Below, in pieces: positions 1 to 5,204 of a DNA stretch of 15,858 bases. A program made the translations under genes and the position numbers. Positions within the stretch are counted from its first letter, which is position 1; each line of letters starts with the position of its first letter. The notes under the pieces are model-generated. The model saw only the letters and a program-made list of their open reading frames with translations, was not told where the DNA came from and did no database searches. The DNA is from Alphaproteobacteria bacterium (GTDB lineage Bacteria > Pseudomonadota > Alphaproteobacteria > RF32 > CAG-239). Location of the stretch: contig JAHHRI010000031.1 in assembly GCA_020025875.1 (NCBI GenBank), positions 1-15,858 on the forward strand. Reading direction: 5' to 3'.

Positions 1-55
1 AGTATATACTTCCTCTTTTCAAATTGGTGATGCTGTTAGCCTAAAGTTGCGGAAA
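1..55. repeat. Direct repeat copy 1 (tRNA-Glu 3' end/terminator type), cut by window edge
   Basis: These 55 nt are identical to 965-1019. Positions 1-31 correspond to the right half of the terminator palindrome plus the seven nucleotides matching the tRNA 3' end (ATCACCA on the minus strand). Positions 32-55 are a further 24 nt shared only with copy 2 and not with the tRNA itself. The repeat probably continues left of the window. Confidence 0.9.
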
Positions 56-94
56 GCTCTATATACATTACCTCTTAATAAATTTTACAATTTT

Positions 95-130
95 TTGTTG
101 CTTTCAACTCAAAATTGTATAATATATAAT
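95..130 (+). promoter_or_regulatory. Putative promoter of the first Nudix gene
   Basis: A TTGTTG at 95-100 is followed 17 nt later by a perfect TATAAT at 118-123. A second TATAAT lies at 125-130. The spacing to the ATG at 156 suits a short leader. The -35 match is weak. Confidence 0.5.
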
Positions 131-155
131 AAGTTTAGTCATTGGAGATAAATTT

Positions 156-560
156 ATGCCAGCTTTTAGAGTAGCCTTCAAAGCTATAATCCGGAAGAAT
201 AATAAAATTCTTGTTATAAAACGTAGTGCAAAAGAAGACGTATTTGAAAATTTATGGGATATTCCTGGAGGTAGAATGAATTTTGGTGAATCCCCCCATG
301 AAGCCCTTATTCGAGAAATTTATGAAGAAACTGGTATTAAGGTCAATATATCAACCCCTTTTACTGTATGGTCCTTTATGGCTTCCGAAGATTTACAAGT
401 TATTGGAATAACAATGCTTGCTGACTATGTATCTGGAGATGTTCAGCTTTCAGAAGAACATACTGAATATAAATGGATTGAACCTCTAGAATTTGAAAAA
501 TTGAATGCCAATAGCAGTTTAAAAAAAGAAATTGCCCAATTTGATGTCATCAAGGGTTAA
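156..560 (+). CDS. Nudix hydrolase (MutT-like), 134 aa
   Basis: Likely hydrolyses a nucleoside diphosphate linked to another moiety, with Mg2+ bound by the Nudix helix. The Nudix box is complete: G39, then five residues, E45, seven residues, and REIYEETGI at 53-61, matching Gx5Ex7REUxEExGU. The substrate cannot be read from the sequence. An ATG at 156 is preceded by GGAG at 144-147 with 8 nt spacing. The gene is markedly AT-rich compared with the core genes to the right and sits between two tRNA-Glu 3'-end repeats, so it is probably cargo of an acquired segment. It ends 5 bp before the converging remnant at 566. The family is secure; the specific role is not. Confidence 0.9.
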   Translation: MPAFRVAFKAIIRKNNKILVIKRSAKEDVFENLWDIPGGRMNFGESPHEALIREIYEETGIKVNISTPFTVWSFMASEDLQVIGITMLADYVSGDVQLSEEHTEYKWIEPLEFEKLNANSSLKKEIAQFDVIKG

Positions 561-565
561 GTTTG

Positions 566-871
566 TCATTGAACATCTCCTTGCCGAGCTAATTTCGGCA
601 GACGGAAACAATCGCCAATGGATGAAAATGAGTTCAAACCTTCATCACCATTAGCCCATTTAATAACTTTAGCTTGCCAGTCGGTTATGGGTTTATTTCC
701 AGTTTTCCATTGCTTTGCTGTGTAATAATCGTAAAATTCTTGCGGATTGATATTTTTTAAGCCACGAACGGCACAATAAATCTTCACGTCTTCCAAACTC
801 GGAACATCGGCAAGATATGAATCTTCTTTTTTGTTAGTTTTTTCTTTTATTTCCTTAGGGCTGAAAAACAC
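566..871 (-). pseudogene. Remnant resembling the C-terminus of a phage replication protein
   Basis: The readable frame is about 100 residues from a GTG at 871, and remains open only to a stop at 893-895. The stretch around residues 45-70 (EFYDYYTAKQWKTGNKPITDWQ in the sense of FYxYY..W..G..PI.DW.A.V..W) resembles the C-terminal tail of phage replication-initiator or replisome-organiser proteins. The N-terminal DNA-binding part is missing. Just upstream another frame encodes a plausible stretch (about positions 845-930) ending in a TAA, so a frameshift near the T-run is possible. There is no good Shine-Dalgarno before the GTG. I read this as a broken phage-derived gene lying between att-like repeats. 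The family call rests on a short motif only. Confidence 0.5.
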
Positions 872-930
872 TTTCGATGATTTCCAATGTAGTTACCAGC
901 GCATTTGGCAAATCATAGCGGAATAAAGGA

Positions 931-995
931 CTTGTTGATGAGGATTTAAAACGAAAAAAGAGGAAGTATATACTTCCTCTTTTCAAATTGGTGAT
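931..995. repeat. Direct repeat copy 2: tRNA-Glu 3' end plus terminator
   Basis: Matches 1838-1902 with 3 mismatches in 65 nt. On the minus strand it starts with the last seven nt of tRNA-Glu (ATCACCA) and then has the terminator hairpin. At its core is a 28-nt perfect palindrome (956-983). Identity to the tRNA stops exactly after those 7 nt, as expected for an attachment site. Confidence 0.9.
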
Positions 996-1019
996 GCTGT
1001 TAGCCTAAAGTTGCGGAAA
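996..1019. repeat. 24-nt segment terminus shared with positions 32-55
   Basis: These 24 nt lie directly beside the att-like core and are identical to 32-55, but absent beside the real tRNA. The two segments therefore share one terminus in the same orientation. No such similarity is seen at their other ends. Confidence 0.85.
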
Positions 1020-1135
1020 ATTCCCCCTAATCGCAAGTTATTTGCGGTCACTAAAATTTGCTCAGACAATCAATGACCACAAGCACAATAGCAAAAAACA
1101 ACAATCACTTAATATAAGCTTTGCCAATTTTCCGC

Positions 1136-1408
1136 TTATAACAACCCTTTTTCTTTTTTTATGATATTTTCTTTGGTTATCGGAACACAACCTATGTCTT
1201 TACGCCACGTCAGACAATCTTGTCTGCATTCGCGCCTATCGGCATCCCAAACACCGTGTCCTTCGCTTAAACACCGCCCCTTTTCATCCGTTACCAAATA
1301 AACTGCATAACATATGATGGCAATTACAAACCATCCGACAATAAAAAACAGTCCTTTTAAAATTTTTCGCAGGTATTGAGAAATTTTATTTAAATTAATA
1401 TTTATCAT
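1136..1408 (-). CDS. Small cysteine-rich single-pass membrane protein, 90 aa
   Basis: Unknown function. One hydrophobic segment spans about residues 18-42. The short N-terminus carries several lysines, so it is probably cytoplasmic, with the C-terminal half outside. The outer part carries four cysteines in the pattern C-x14-C-x3-C-x8-C (GRCLSEG...ECRQDC...GCV), probably two disulfides in the periplasm. The ATG at 1408 overlaps the last 14 nt of the SAA-like gene, suggesting translational coupling. The pairing with a probable secreted-type domain makes an accessory, immunity or anchoring role conceivable, but this is inference from neighbourhood only. No family recognised. Confidence 0.7.
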   Translation of the reverse strand: MININLNKISQYLRKILKGLFFIVGWFVIAIICYAVYLVTDEKGRCLSEGHGVWDADRRECRQDCLTWRKDIGCVPITKENIIKKEKGLL

Positions 1409-1763
1409 TTATTCCGTTAACGCTATAAGAATTACAAGCATCACTTGAGTTGGAGTGTAAACCACTTTGTGCTCGTTGTCTACCGATTTTATTAACTTGC
1501 TTATCATGATTTTTATCTATATTCGCTTCTGATTTTGTTAAACCTTTTCTGAATCGATTATCCCAGTAATCCCAATAATTTTCTTTAGCATCCCCCAATA
1601 TTTCGGCTATTTTTGCACCGATGTTTCCTCTGCTAGCCGCTTCATAATTAGCTTTGCAATGAAAATAATCATCAGCCTTGACCGTATTATCTTTTTTCAT
1701 GTCCCAATAATTTCTATTTAAGTCATTGACAGCCATTCCTATTTCAGCTAGGTTCCCATGCAC
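1395..1763 (-). CDS. Serum amyloid A-like domain protein, probably 5'-truncated
   Basis: Numbering from the GTG at 1763, residues 18-43 read NYWDMKKDN...DDYFHCKANYEAA, followed by SRGNIGAKIAEILGDAKEN (44-62). This parallels the core of animal serum amyloid A (…YSDMREAN…DKYFHARGNYDAAKRGPGG…AAEAISDAREN…), and the protein also ends in KY after a GR motif. The match is by eye but runs over more than 60 residues. The GTG has no Shine-Dalgarno. The frame stays open upstream to a TGA at 1890-1892 with no ATG, GTG or TTG, and would run through the tRNA terminator repeat. The domain may thus be the severed C-terminus of a larger protein. The next gene overlaps its stop. What bacterial SAA-like domains do is not something I can state. 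Confidence 0.75.
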   Translation of the reverse strand: MHGNLAEIGMAVNDLNRNYWDMKKDNTVKADDYFHCKANYEAASRGNIGAKIAEILGDAKENYWDYWDNRFRKGLTKSEANIDKNHDKQVNKIGRQRAQSGLHSNSSDACNSYSVNGINDKY

Positions 1764-1837
1764 GGTATCCCAAGCATTTGTTACTCCATCTTTGAGTTTT
1801 CGTAAAGTATTATCCCAAGTTGATGGTTGAGGATGAG

Positions 1838-1902
1838 CTTGTTGATAAGGATTTAAAACAAAAAAAGAGGAAGTATAAACTTCCTCTTTTCAAATTGGTG
1901 AT
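1838..1902. repeat. Direct repeat copy 3: att-like site at the intact tRNA-Glu
   Basis: This copy is contiguous with the functional tRNA-Glu: positions 1896-1902 are the tRNA's own last seven nt and the rest is its downstream terminator region. It matches 931-995 with 3 mismatches. It also contains the 5' open frame (VLNPYQQ) that leads into the SAA-like ORF; the related frame in copy 2 reads VLNPHQQ. Confidence 0.9.
1860..1890 (-). terminator. Rho-independent terminator of tRNA-Glu
   Basis: On the minus strand a 12-bp stem (1863-1874 with 1879-1890, 4-nt loop) is followed by seven T (1866-1860). It starts about five nt after the encoded CCA. The duplicate at 956-983 is a perfect palindrome and could terminate both ways. 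Confidence 0.85.
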
Positions 1903-1971
1903 CCCAACGAGATTCGAACTCGTGTTACCGCCGTGAGAGGGCGGTGTCCTAGGCCACTAGACGATGGGACC
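1896..1971 (-). tRNA. tRNA-Glu (anticodon CUC)
   Basis: A full cloverleaf can be drawn on the minus strand. The acceptor GGTCCCA pairs with TGGGATC, the D arm starts GTCTAGTGG, and the anticodon stem CCGCC/GGCGG carries loop CTCTCAC with anticodon CTC. The T arm is ACGAG-TTCGAAT-CTCGT. The CCA end is encoded. It decodes GAG. A putative promoter lies 15 nt upstream and a strong terminator follows. Its 3' end has been used as an integration site (see repeats). Confidence 0.97.
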
Positions 1972-1986
1972 GTTGATCGTGTTATG

Positions 1987-2015
1987 TTTGTAATCTAAAT
2001 TTTAACAGATAGCAA
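1987..2015 (-). promoter_or_regulatory. Putative tRNA-Glu promoter
   Basis: TTGCTA (2010-2015) and TACAAA (1987-1992) on the minus strand are separated by 17 nt. The -10 lies 15 nt before the tRNA 5' end. The same -35 hexamer appears before glyS. Confidence 0.5.
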
Positions 2016-2076
2016 GTTTTTTTTCCAAAATTTTTTATTTTCTTCGGGCTTTTCTTTGCCGTGCTCAGACCTTTGG

Positions 2077-2436
2077 CTATGGCTGTTTGTCTGACAACGC
2101 TTTTTCCCACGTGCTAAGCCCGATCAGGCTCCAGTCGACAGAAATATGATCAACAATTTTCATATCGGCAAAATAACTGTCTTTGATATTGTCACCGACC
2201 AATGTTTCAACCATCACCACTTCTTTGGCATTTTTCAACTTGCCGCGGATGTCGGGATGAATATAATCTAAAATGATCTTTTGCTCACGATTGCGTAAAA
2301 AAACAGCATGGTCTTTGCCGTCGTAGATAATCTGCGGCGCCGCGGGATTGTCTTTTTTGGCGGTGAGAAAAATATAGAGTTCCCCACCGTCACCTTCCGC
2401 CACTACAAATTTTTTTTCAGTTACATATTCGCTCAC
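2077..2436 (-). CDS. Hypothetical protein, 119 aa
   Basis: No family recognised. It is a soluble, charged protein with no signal peptide or membrane segment. It is rich in alternating hydrophobic and charged stretches (for example YIFLTAKKDN near the N-terminus, then AVFLRNREQKIILDYI), suggesting a mostly beta or alpha/beta fold. Start is a GTG at 2436, chosen because GGAG sits 7 nt upstream. It begins 13 nt after the stop of the upstream gene (2450-2977) on the same strand, so the two are very likely co-transcribed. Base composition resembles the core genes rather than the AT-rich zone to the left. Confidence 0.75.
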   Translation of the reverse strand: MSEYVTEKKFVVAEGDGGELYIFLTAKKDNPAAPQIIYDGKDHAVFLRNREQKIILDYIHPDIRGKLKNAKEVVMVETLVGDNIKDSYFADMKIVDHISVDWSLIGLSTWEKALSDKQP

Positions 2437-2449
2437 TGACTGTCTCCGC

Positions 2450-2977
2450 CTATCCGTTTTGTTTTCTGGCGTTCATAATCAGCTTCTGCACATTTTGCGC
2501 CATACCGCGCATTTTACATTTGGCGGCTTCTTTGAATTGATACACGGGAACAGATGCCGTGATTTTGCCGTCACGATCATAACGATTGACCATCGTGCCG
2601 ACATATCGGTTATCTTTATTGTATAATTTTTTTCCGTTTTCTGCCTGAGCAACCATAAAATGAGTTGCGGCAACAACCACCGAGTTCAATCCCGTGCGGT
2701 CGCTGTTTGCGCCGCCGTCGAAATGCTTTTCCCCCATCATGGAAAAAGCTCCGCCCATTGAAGCGATTGCTTGCAGCCCGCCGGCATAGATCTGCCCGAC
2801 AGTTTCGGCATTTTCCAGTTTTCCCATGCCTTGCAACGCCTTAAAGCTCAAAAAAGCGGCAACCAAATGCTTTACCTTGACGTTGTTTAAGACCTTTTGG
2901 TTTAAGACATGACGATCAAGGTTATCCATAAACTCTTGCATTCTCTTAACGACGGTTCGGCTTTCTCCCGCTCTCAT
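2450..2977 (-). CDS. Hypothetical protein, 175 aa
   Basis: No family recognised. The N-terminal half is helical and basic (MRAGESRTVVKRMQEFMDNL). The middle is small-residue and Gly/Ala/Met rich (about residues 65-110), moderately hydrophobic, and might associate with membranes. The C-terminus is basic and helical. The frame could be extended upstream to 3133, but that would overlap sodB and cross the promoter. The ATG at 2977 has AAGGA upstream and a -35/-10 pair just before it. First gene of a two-gene operon with 2077-2436. Confidence 0.75.
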   Translation of the reverse strand: MRAGESRTVVKRMQEFMDNLDRHVLNQKVLNNVKVKHLVAAFLSFKALQGMGKLENAETVGQIYAGGLQAIASMGGAFSMMGEKHFDGGANSDRTGLNSVVVAATHFMVAQAENGKKLYNKDNRYVGTMVNRYDRDGKITASVPVYQFKEAAKCKMRGMAQNVQKLIMNARKQNG

Positions 2978-3010
2978 TATTATGGTATTCCTTACATTGT
3001 TTTGTATATT

Positions 3011-3039
3011 AACGTAGCATATTAGACAAAAAATGTCAA
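3011..3039 (-). promoter_or_regulatory. Promoter of the 2977-2077 operon
   Basis: A perfect TTGACA (3034-3039) stands 17 nt from TACGTT (3011-3016) on the minus strand, ahead of the ATG at 2977. It supports the short start over the longer open frame. Confidence 0.6.
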
Positions 3040-3048
3040 CAACAAGCG

Positions 3049-3618
3049 CTACCAATTTATCAGATGATTCAAATAGGCATCTATAAAGGCAGCGCGCTGA
3101 TTCTGATAGTCCAGATAATAGGCATGTTCCCATACATCAACAGTCAGGATCGGCTTTAAACCATGGGCAATCGGGGTATCGGCATTGGCGGTCTTGACTA
3201 CTCGGAGCGTGCCTTTGTCTTCAACCAACCATGCCCAACCGCTGCCAAACTGCGAAACGGCTGCTGCTTTAAATTCTTTTTTGAAATTCTCCACCGATCC
3301 AAAATCGCGCTCGATCTTTGTCTTGAGTTCGGCTGCCGGTTCGCCGCCGCCGTCCCTACGCATGGACTGCCAGAAAAAGCTATGATTCCATACTTGTGCC
3401 GCATTGTTGAAAATGCTTGCCGTTTCAGGATTGGCAACGGTCAAACGAATAATCTCCTCCGTATCCATAGATTCATAGCGCGTACCCTTGATCAGGTTGT
3501 TTAAGTTGTCGACATAGCCTTGATGGTGCTTGCCATAGTGAAACTCCATCGTTTTTGCCGAGATGTATGGTTCCAGTGCATCCATGGTATAGGGCAAGGC
3601 AGGTAGCTTAATTGACAT
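3049..3618 (-). CDS. sodB: Superoxide dismutase, Fe type, 189 aa
   Basis: Converts superoxide to hydrogen peroxide and oxygen in the cytoplasm. The four metal ligands are all present: H27 (FHYGKHH), H79 (WNHSFFW), D161 and H165 (DVWEHAYY). Q75 in AAQVWNH is the iron-type position for the active-site glutamine, which in Mn enzymes comes from the C-terminal domain. GSGWAWLV at 125-132 is the usual family segment. Full length. The ATG at 3618 follows AAGGAG with 6-nt spacing. It is transcribed away from ctrA; the two share a 219-nt upstream region. No regulator site specific to sodB (such as a clear Fur box) was seen. Confidence 0.97.
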   Translation of the reverse strand: MSIKLPALPYTMDALEPYISAKTMEFHYGKHHQGYVDNLNNLIKGTRYESMDTEEIIRLTVANPETASIFNNAAQVWNHSFFWQSMRRDGGGEPAAELKTKIERDFGSVENFKKEFKAAAVSQFGSGWAWLVEDKGTLRVVKTANADTPIAHGLKPILTVDVWEHAYYLDYQNQRAAFIDAYLNHLINW

Positions 3619-3670
3619 TTGTTTCTCCTTAAATTAAATAAAAACTGTAACTAAATGGCGCATGACTATT

Positions 3671-3700
3671 ATATAAGCACAAACGCCCCCTTTTCATCAA
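3671..3700 (-). promoter_or_regulatory. Putative sodB promoter
   Basis: TTGATG (3695-3700) lies 18 nt from TTATAT (3671-3676), which has a TG one base upstream (extended -10). A TATAAT two bases further on (3668-3673) is an alternative -10. Confidence 0.45.
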
Positions 3701-3739
3701 GATATTTTTGCCGAAAGCGCTCCAAATAAAAAAATCCTG

Positions 3740-3783
3740 TTAATAAATGTTAACTTTTGCGAAAAAAAGTTAACATTTATAAT
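3740..3783 (+). promoter_or_regulatory. ctrA promoter with a 16-bp inverted repeat (probable operator)
   Basis: Positions 3743-3758 and 3765-3780 form a perfect 16-bp inverted repeat around a 6-nt spacer. Each arm contains GTTAAC. TTAA occurs at 3740, 3750 and 3770; the first two give TTAA-N6-TTAA, one base short of the classic CtrA box TTAA-N7-TTAA. A perfect TATAAT at 3778-3783 overlaps the right arm, and no good -35 exists, as at CtrA-activated promoters. Autoregulation by CtrA is the likely reading. Confidence 0.55.
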
Positions 3784-3837
3784 TTTGTCATATATGATGA
3801 CAGGCAAAAGAGAATTTTAGCGGCAAGGAGGTTCAAA

Positions 3838-4524
3838 ATGCGTATTTTATTGGTTGAAGACGACTATGCGGTTTCTCAAAGCATTGAAACCATGCTGAAA
3901 AAAGAAGGTATGATCATAGATACGACGGATTTGGGCGAAGACGGGCTGGAAATAGGCAAGCTCTACGACTACGACATTATCATTCTTGATCTGATGTTGC
4001 CCGACATGAACGGATACGAAGTATTAAAACGCTTACGTTCGGCAAAAATTGAAACACCGGTGCTCATTTTGTCCGGCTTGACCGAACCGGATAAAAAAGT
4101 CAAAGGGCTGGGCTACGGTGCGGACGATTATTTGACCAAACCTTTTGATCGGGCAGAACTACTGGCAAGAATTCAGGCCGTTGTCCGTCGCTCCAAAGGA
4201 CACGCCAACTCGGTTATCCGTACGGGTGACGTTGAAGTAAACCTCGACACTCAGACGGTTAGCGTCAACGGCGAAACGCTGCATCTGACCGGCAAAGAAT
4301 ATGGCATTATGGAACTGCTTTCTTTGCGAAAAGGCTCTACGCTTAACAAAGATCAGTTTTTGAACCACCTTTACGGTGGCATCGATGAACCGGAATTGAA
4401 GATCATCGACGTGTTTATCTGCAAACTGCGCAAAAAGCTGGAAAAAGCCTCCGGCGGCAAAAACTACATTGAAACCGTTTGGGGACGCGGCTATGTCTTG
4501 CGTGATCCGGACGAAAAAATATAA
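3838..4524 (+). CDS. ctrA: CtrA-family response regulator, 228 aa
   Basis: DNA-binding response regulator that in alphaproteobacteria controls cell cycle, motility and surface genes, normally phosphorylated through CckA and ChpT. The receiver domain covers about 1-115, with acidic pocket E7-D8-D9, phosphoacceptor D51 (IILDLMLPDMNGYE) and the conserved lysine in DDYLTKPF. An OmpR-type winged helix follows (about 125-225), ending in VWGRGYVLRDP. The TTG-initiated frame from 3757 is rejected: ATG 3838 has AAGGAGG six nt upstream and gives the canonical MRILLVEDD start. The protein ends DPDEKI, without the C-terminal alanine pair used for ClpXP turnover in Caulobacter. It converges on yqgE, 32 nt away. 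Confidence 0.95.
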   Translation: MRILLVEDDYAVSQSIETMLKKEGMIIDTTDLGEDGLEIGKLYDYDIIILDLMLPDMNGYEVLKRLRSAKIETPVLILSGLTEPDKKVKGLGYGADDYLTKPFDRAELLARIQAVVRRSKGHANSVIRTGDVEVNLDTQTVSVNGETLHLTGKEYGIMELLSLRKGSTLNKDQFLNHLYGGIDEPELKIIDVFICKLRKKLEKASGGKNYIETVWGRGYVLRDPDEKI

Positions 4525-4556
4525 ACGGATACGGCGAACCGGAAGAAAATAACCGT

Positions 4557-5123
4557 TTAGGCCCTGCCGGTGTGCAGACAAACTCGGTTGATGTCAAAAC
4601 CAAGTTCATCTACCGCGCGTTGCCATTTTTCTTCGTCTTTGGTTTTAAACAGCAAATCGGGCGTTGGCTCCACAACCATCCAGTTGTTGGCGATGATTTC
4701 GCGCTCCAGTTGGCGCGGGCTCCAGCTGCTGTAACCGAGGGCAATCAGGTTGTAGCGCGGTCCCTTGCCAAAGGCGATATCATTTAAAACATTGATGGAA
4801 GAAGAAACGGCAAATCTGTCATCTATCGGAAAAGTTCCCTCCCCCTGATAATCCAAACTATGTAAGACAAAACCGCGTATCCGTTCCTGTGGTCCGCCCT
4901 GATGAAGAACAATCGGCTCAACCGGCGCCGCACAACCGATGTTGAACTGACTGACCAGATCGGAAAAGTAAAACTCTTTCAACTGTTTGTTTACCATAAA
5001 CCCCATGGCGCCTTCCTGATTGTGCATACAGACATAGACAACCGCATGAGAGAAAGTGTCGTCCTCAATATGCGGCATGGAAACCAAACATTTACCGGTA
5101 AGATAATTATTGACCATTTTCAT
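4557..5123 (-). CDS. yqgE: YqgE/AlgH family protein, 188 aa
   Basis: Family of unknown biochemical role (DUF179), widespread in proteobacteria. The hallmark N-terminal segment LVSMPHIEDDTFSHAVVYVC is followed by GAMGFMVNK and, later, LHQGGPQ and a GYSSWSPRQLEREI segment. The frame is open to a GTG at 5180, but family members start shortly before the SMP segment. ATG at 5123 (MKMVNNYLTG) or 5117 fits best. Neither has a strong Shine-Dalgarno, so the start is uncertain. It diverges from the DsbD-like gene across about 80 AT-rich bases and converges with ctrA. No catalytic motif is known. Confidence 0.9.
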   Translation of the reverse strand: MKMVNNYLTGKCLVSMPHIEDDTFSHAVVYVCMHNQEGAMGFMVNKQLKEFYFSDLVSQFNIGCAAPVEPIVLHQGGPQERIRGFVLHSLDYQGEGTFPIDDRFAVSSSINVLNDIAFGKGPRYNLIALGYSSWSPRQLEREIIANNWMVVEPTPDLLFKTKDEEKWQRAVDELGFDINRVCLHTGRA

Positions 5124-5204
5124 CCGTACCATTACTATATTATTAAATGACAGCATATATAATAACATAGACAGGCGCACTTTTAAACTGCCAAATAAGC
5201 GGAA

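Larger units (their letters stand above)
1..1902. mobile_element. Accessory zone accreted at the tRNA-Glu 3' end
   Basis: This AT-rich zone lies immediately downstream of the minus-strand tRNA-Glu. It is punctuated by three copies of a repeat made of the last 7 nt of the tRNA plus its terminator (1838-1902 next to the tRNA, 931-995, and a partial copy at 1-55). The repeats bound two segments. Segment A (996-1837) holds the SAA-like gene and a small membrane protein. Segment B (56-930) holds a Nudix hydrolase and a phage-replication-like remnant. Tyrosine recombinases commonly integrate at tRNA 3' ends and leave such direct repeats, so I infer serial integration. No integrase gene is visible; it may be lost, or lie left of the window. 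Confidence 0.6.

Noticed and set aside
1..1019. Integron cassette array with attC sites
   Set aside because: The repeats contain no paired GTTRRRY/RYYYAAC core sites, gene orientations are mixed, and the repeat equals the tRNA-Glu 3' end plus terminator.
1395..1763. Animal contamination as source of the SAA-like sequence
   Set aside because: The ORF has no introns, is AT-rich like its surroundings, overlaps a bacterial small gene and is contiguous with a bacterial tRNA.
2978..3133. Longer start for the 175-aa hypothetical protein
   Set aside because: Overlaps the sodB 3' end and the TTGACA promoter; ATG 2977 has a Shine-Dalgarno.
3757..3837. N-terminal extension of CtrA from a TTG
   Set aside because: It would translate the promoter dyad; the ATG at 3838 has a near-perfect Shine-Dalgarno and the canonical start.
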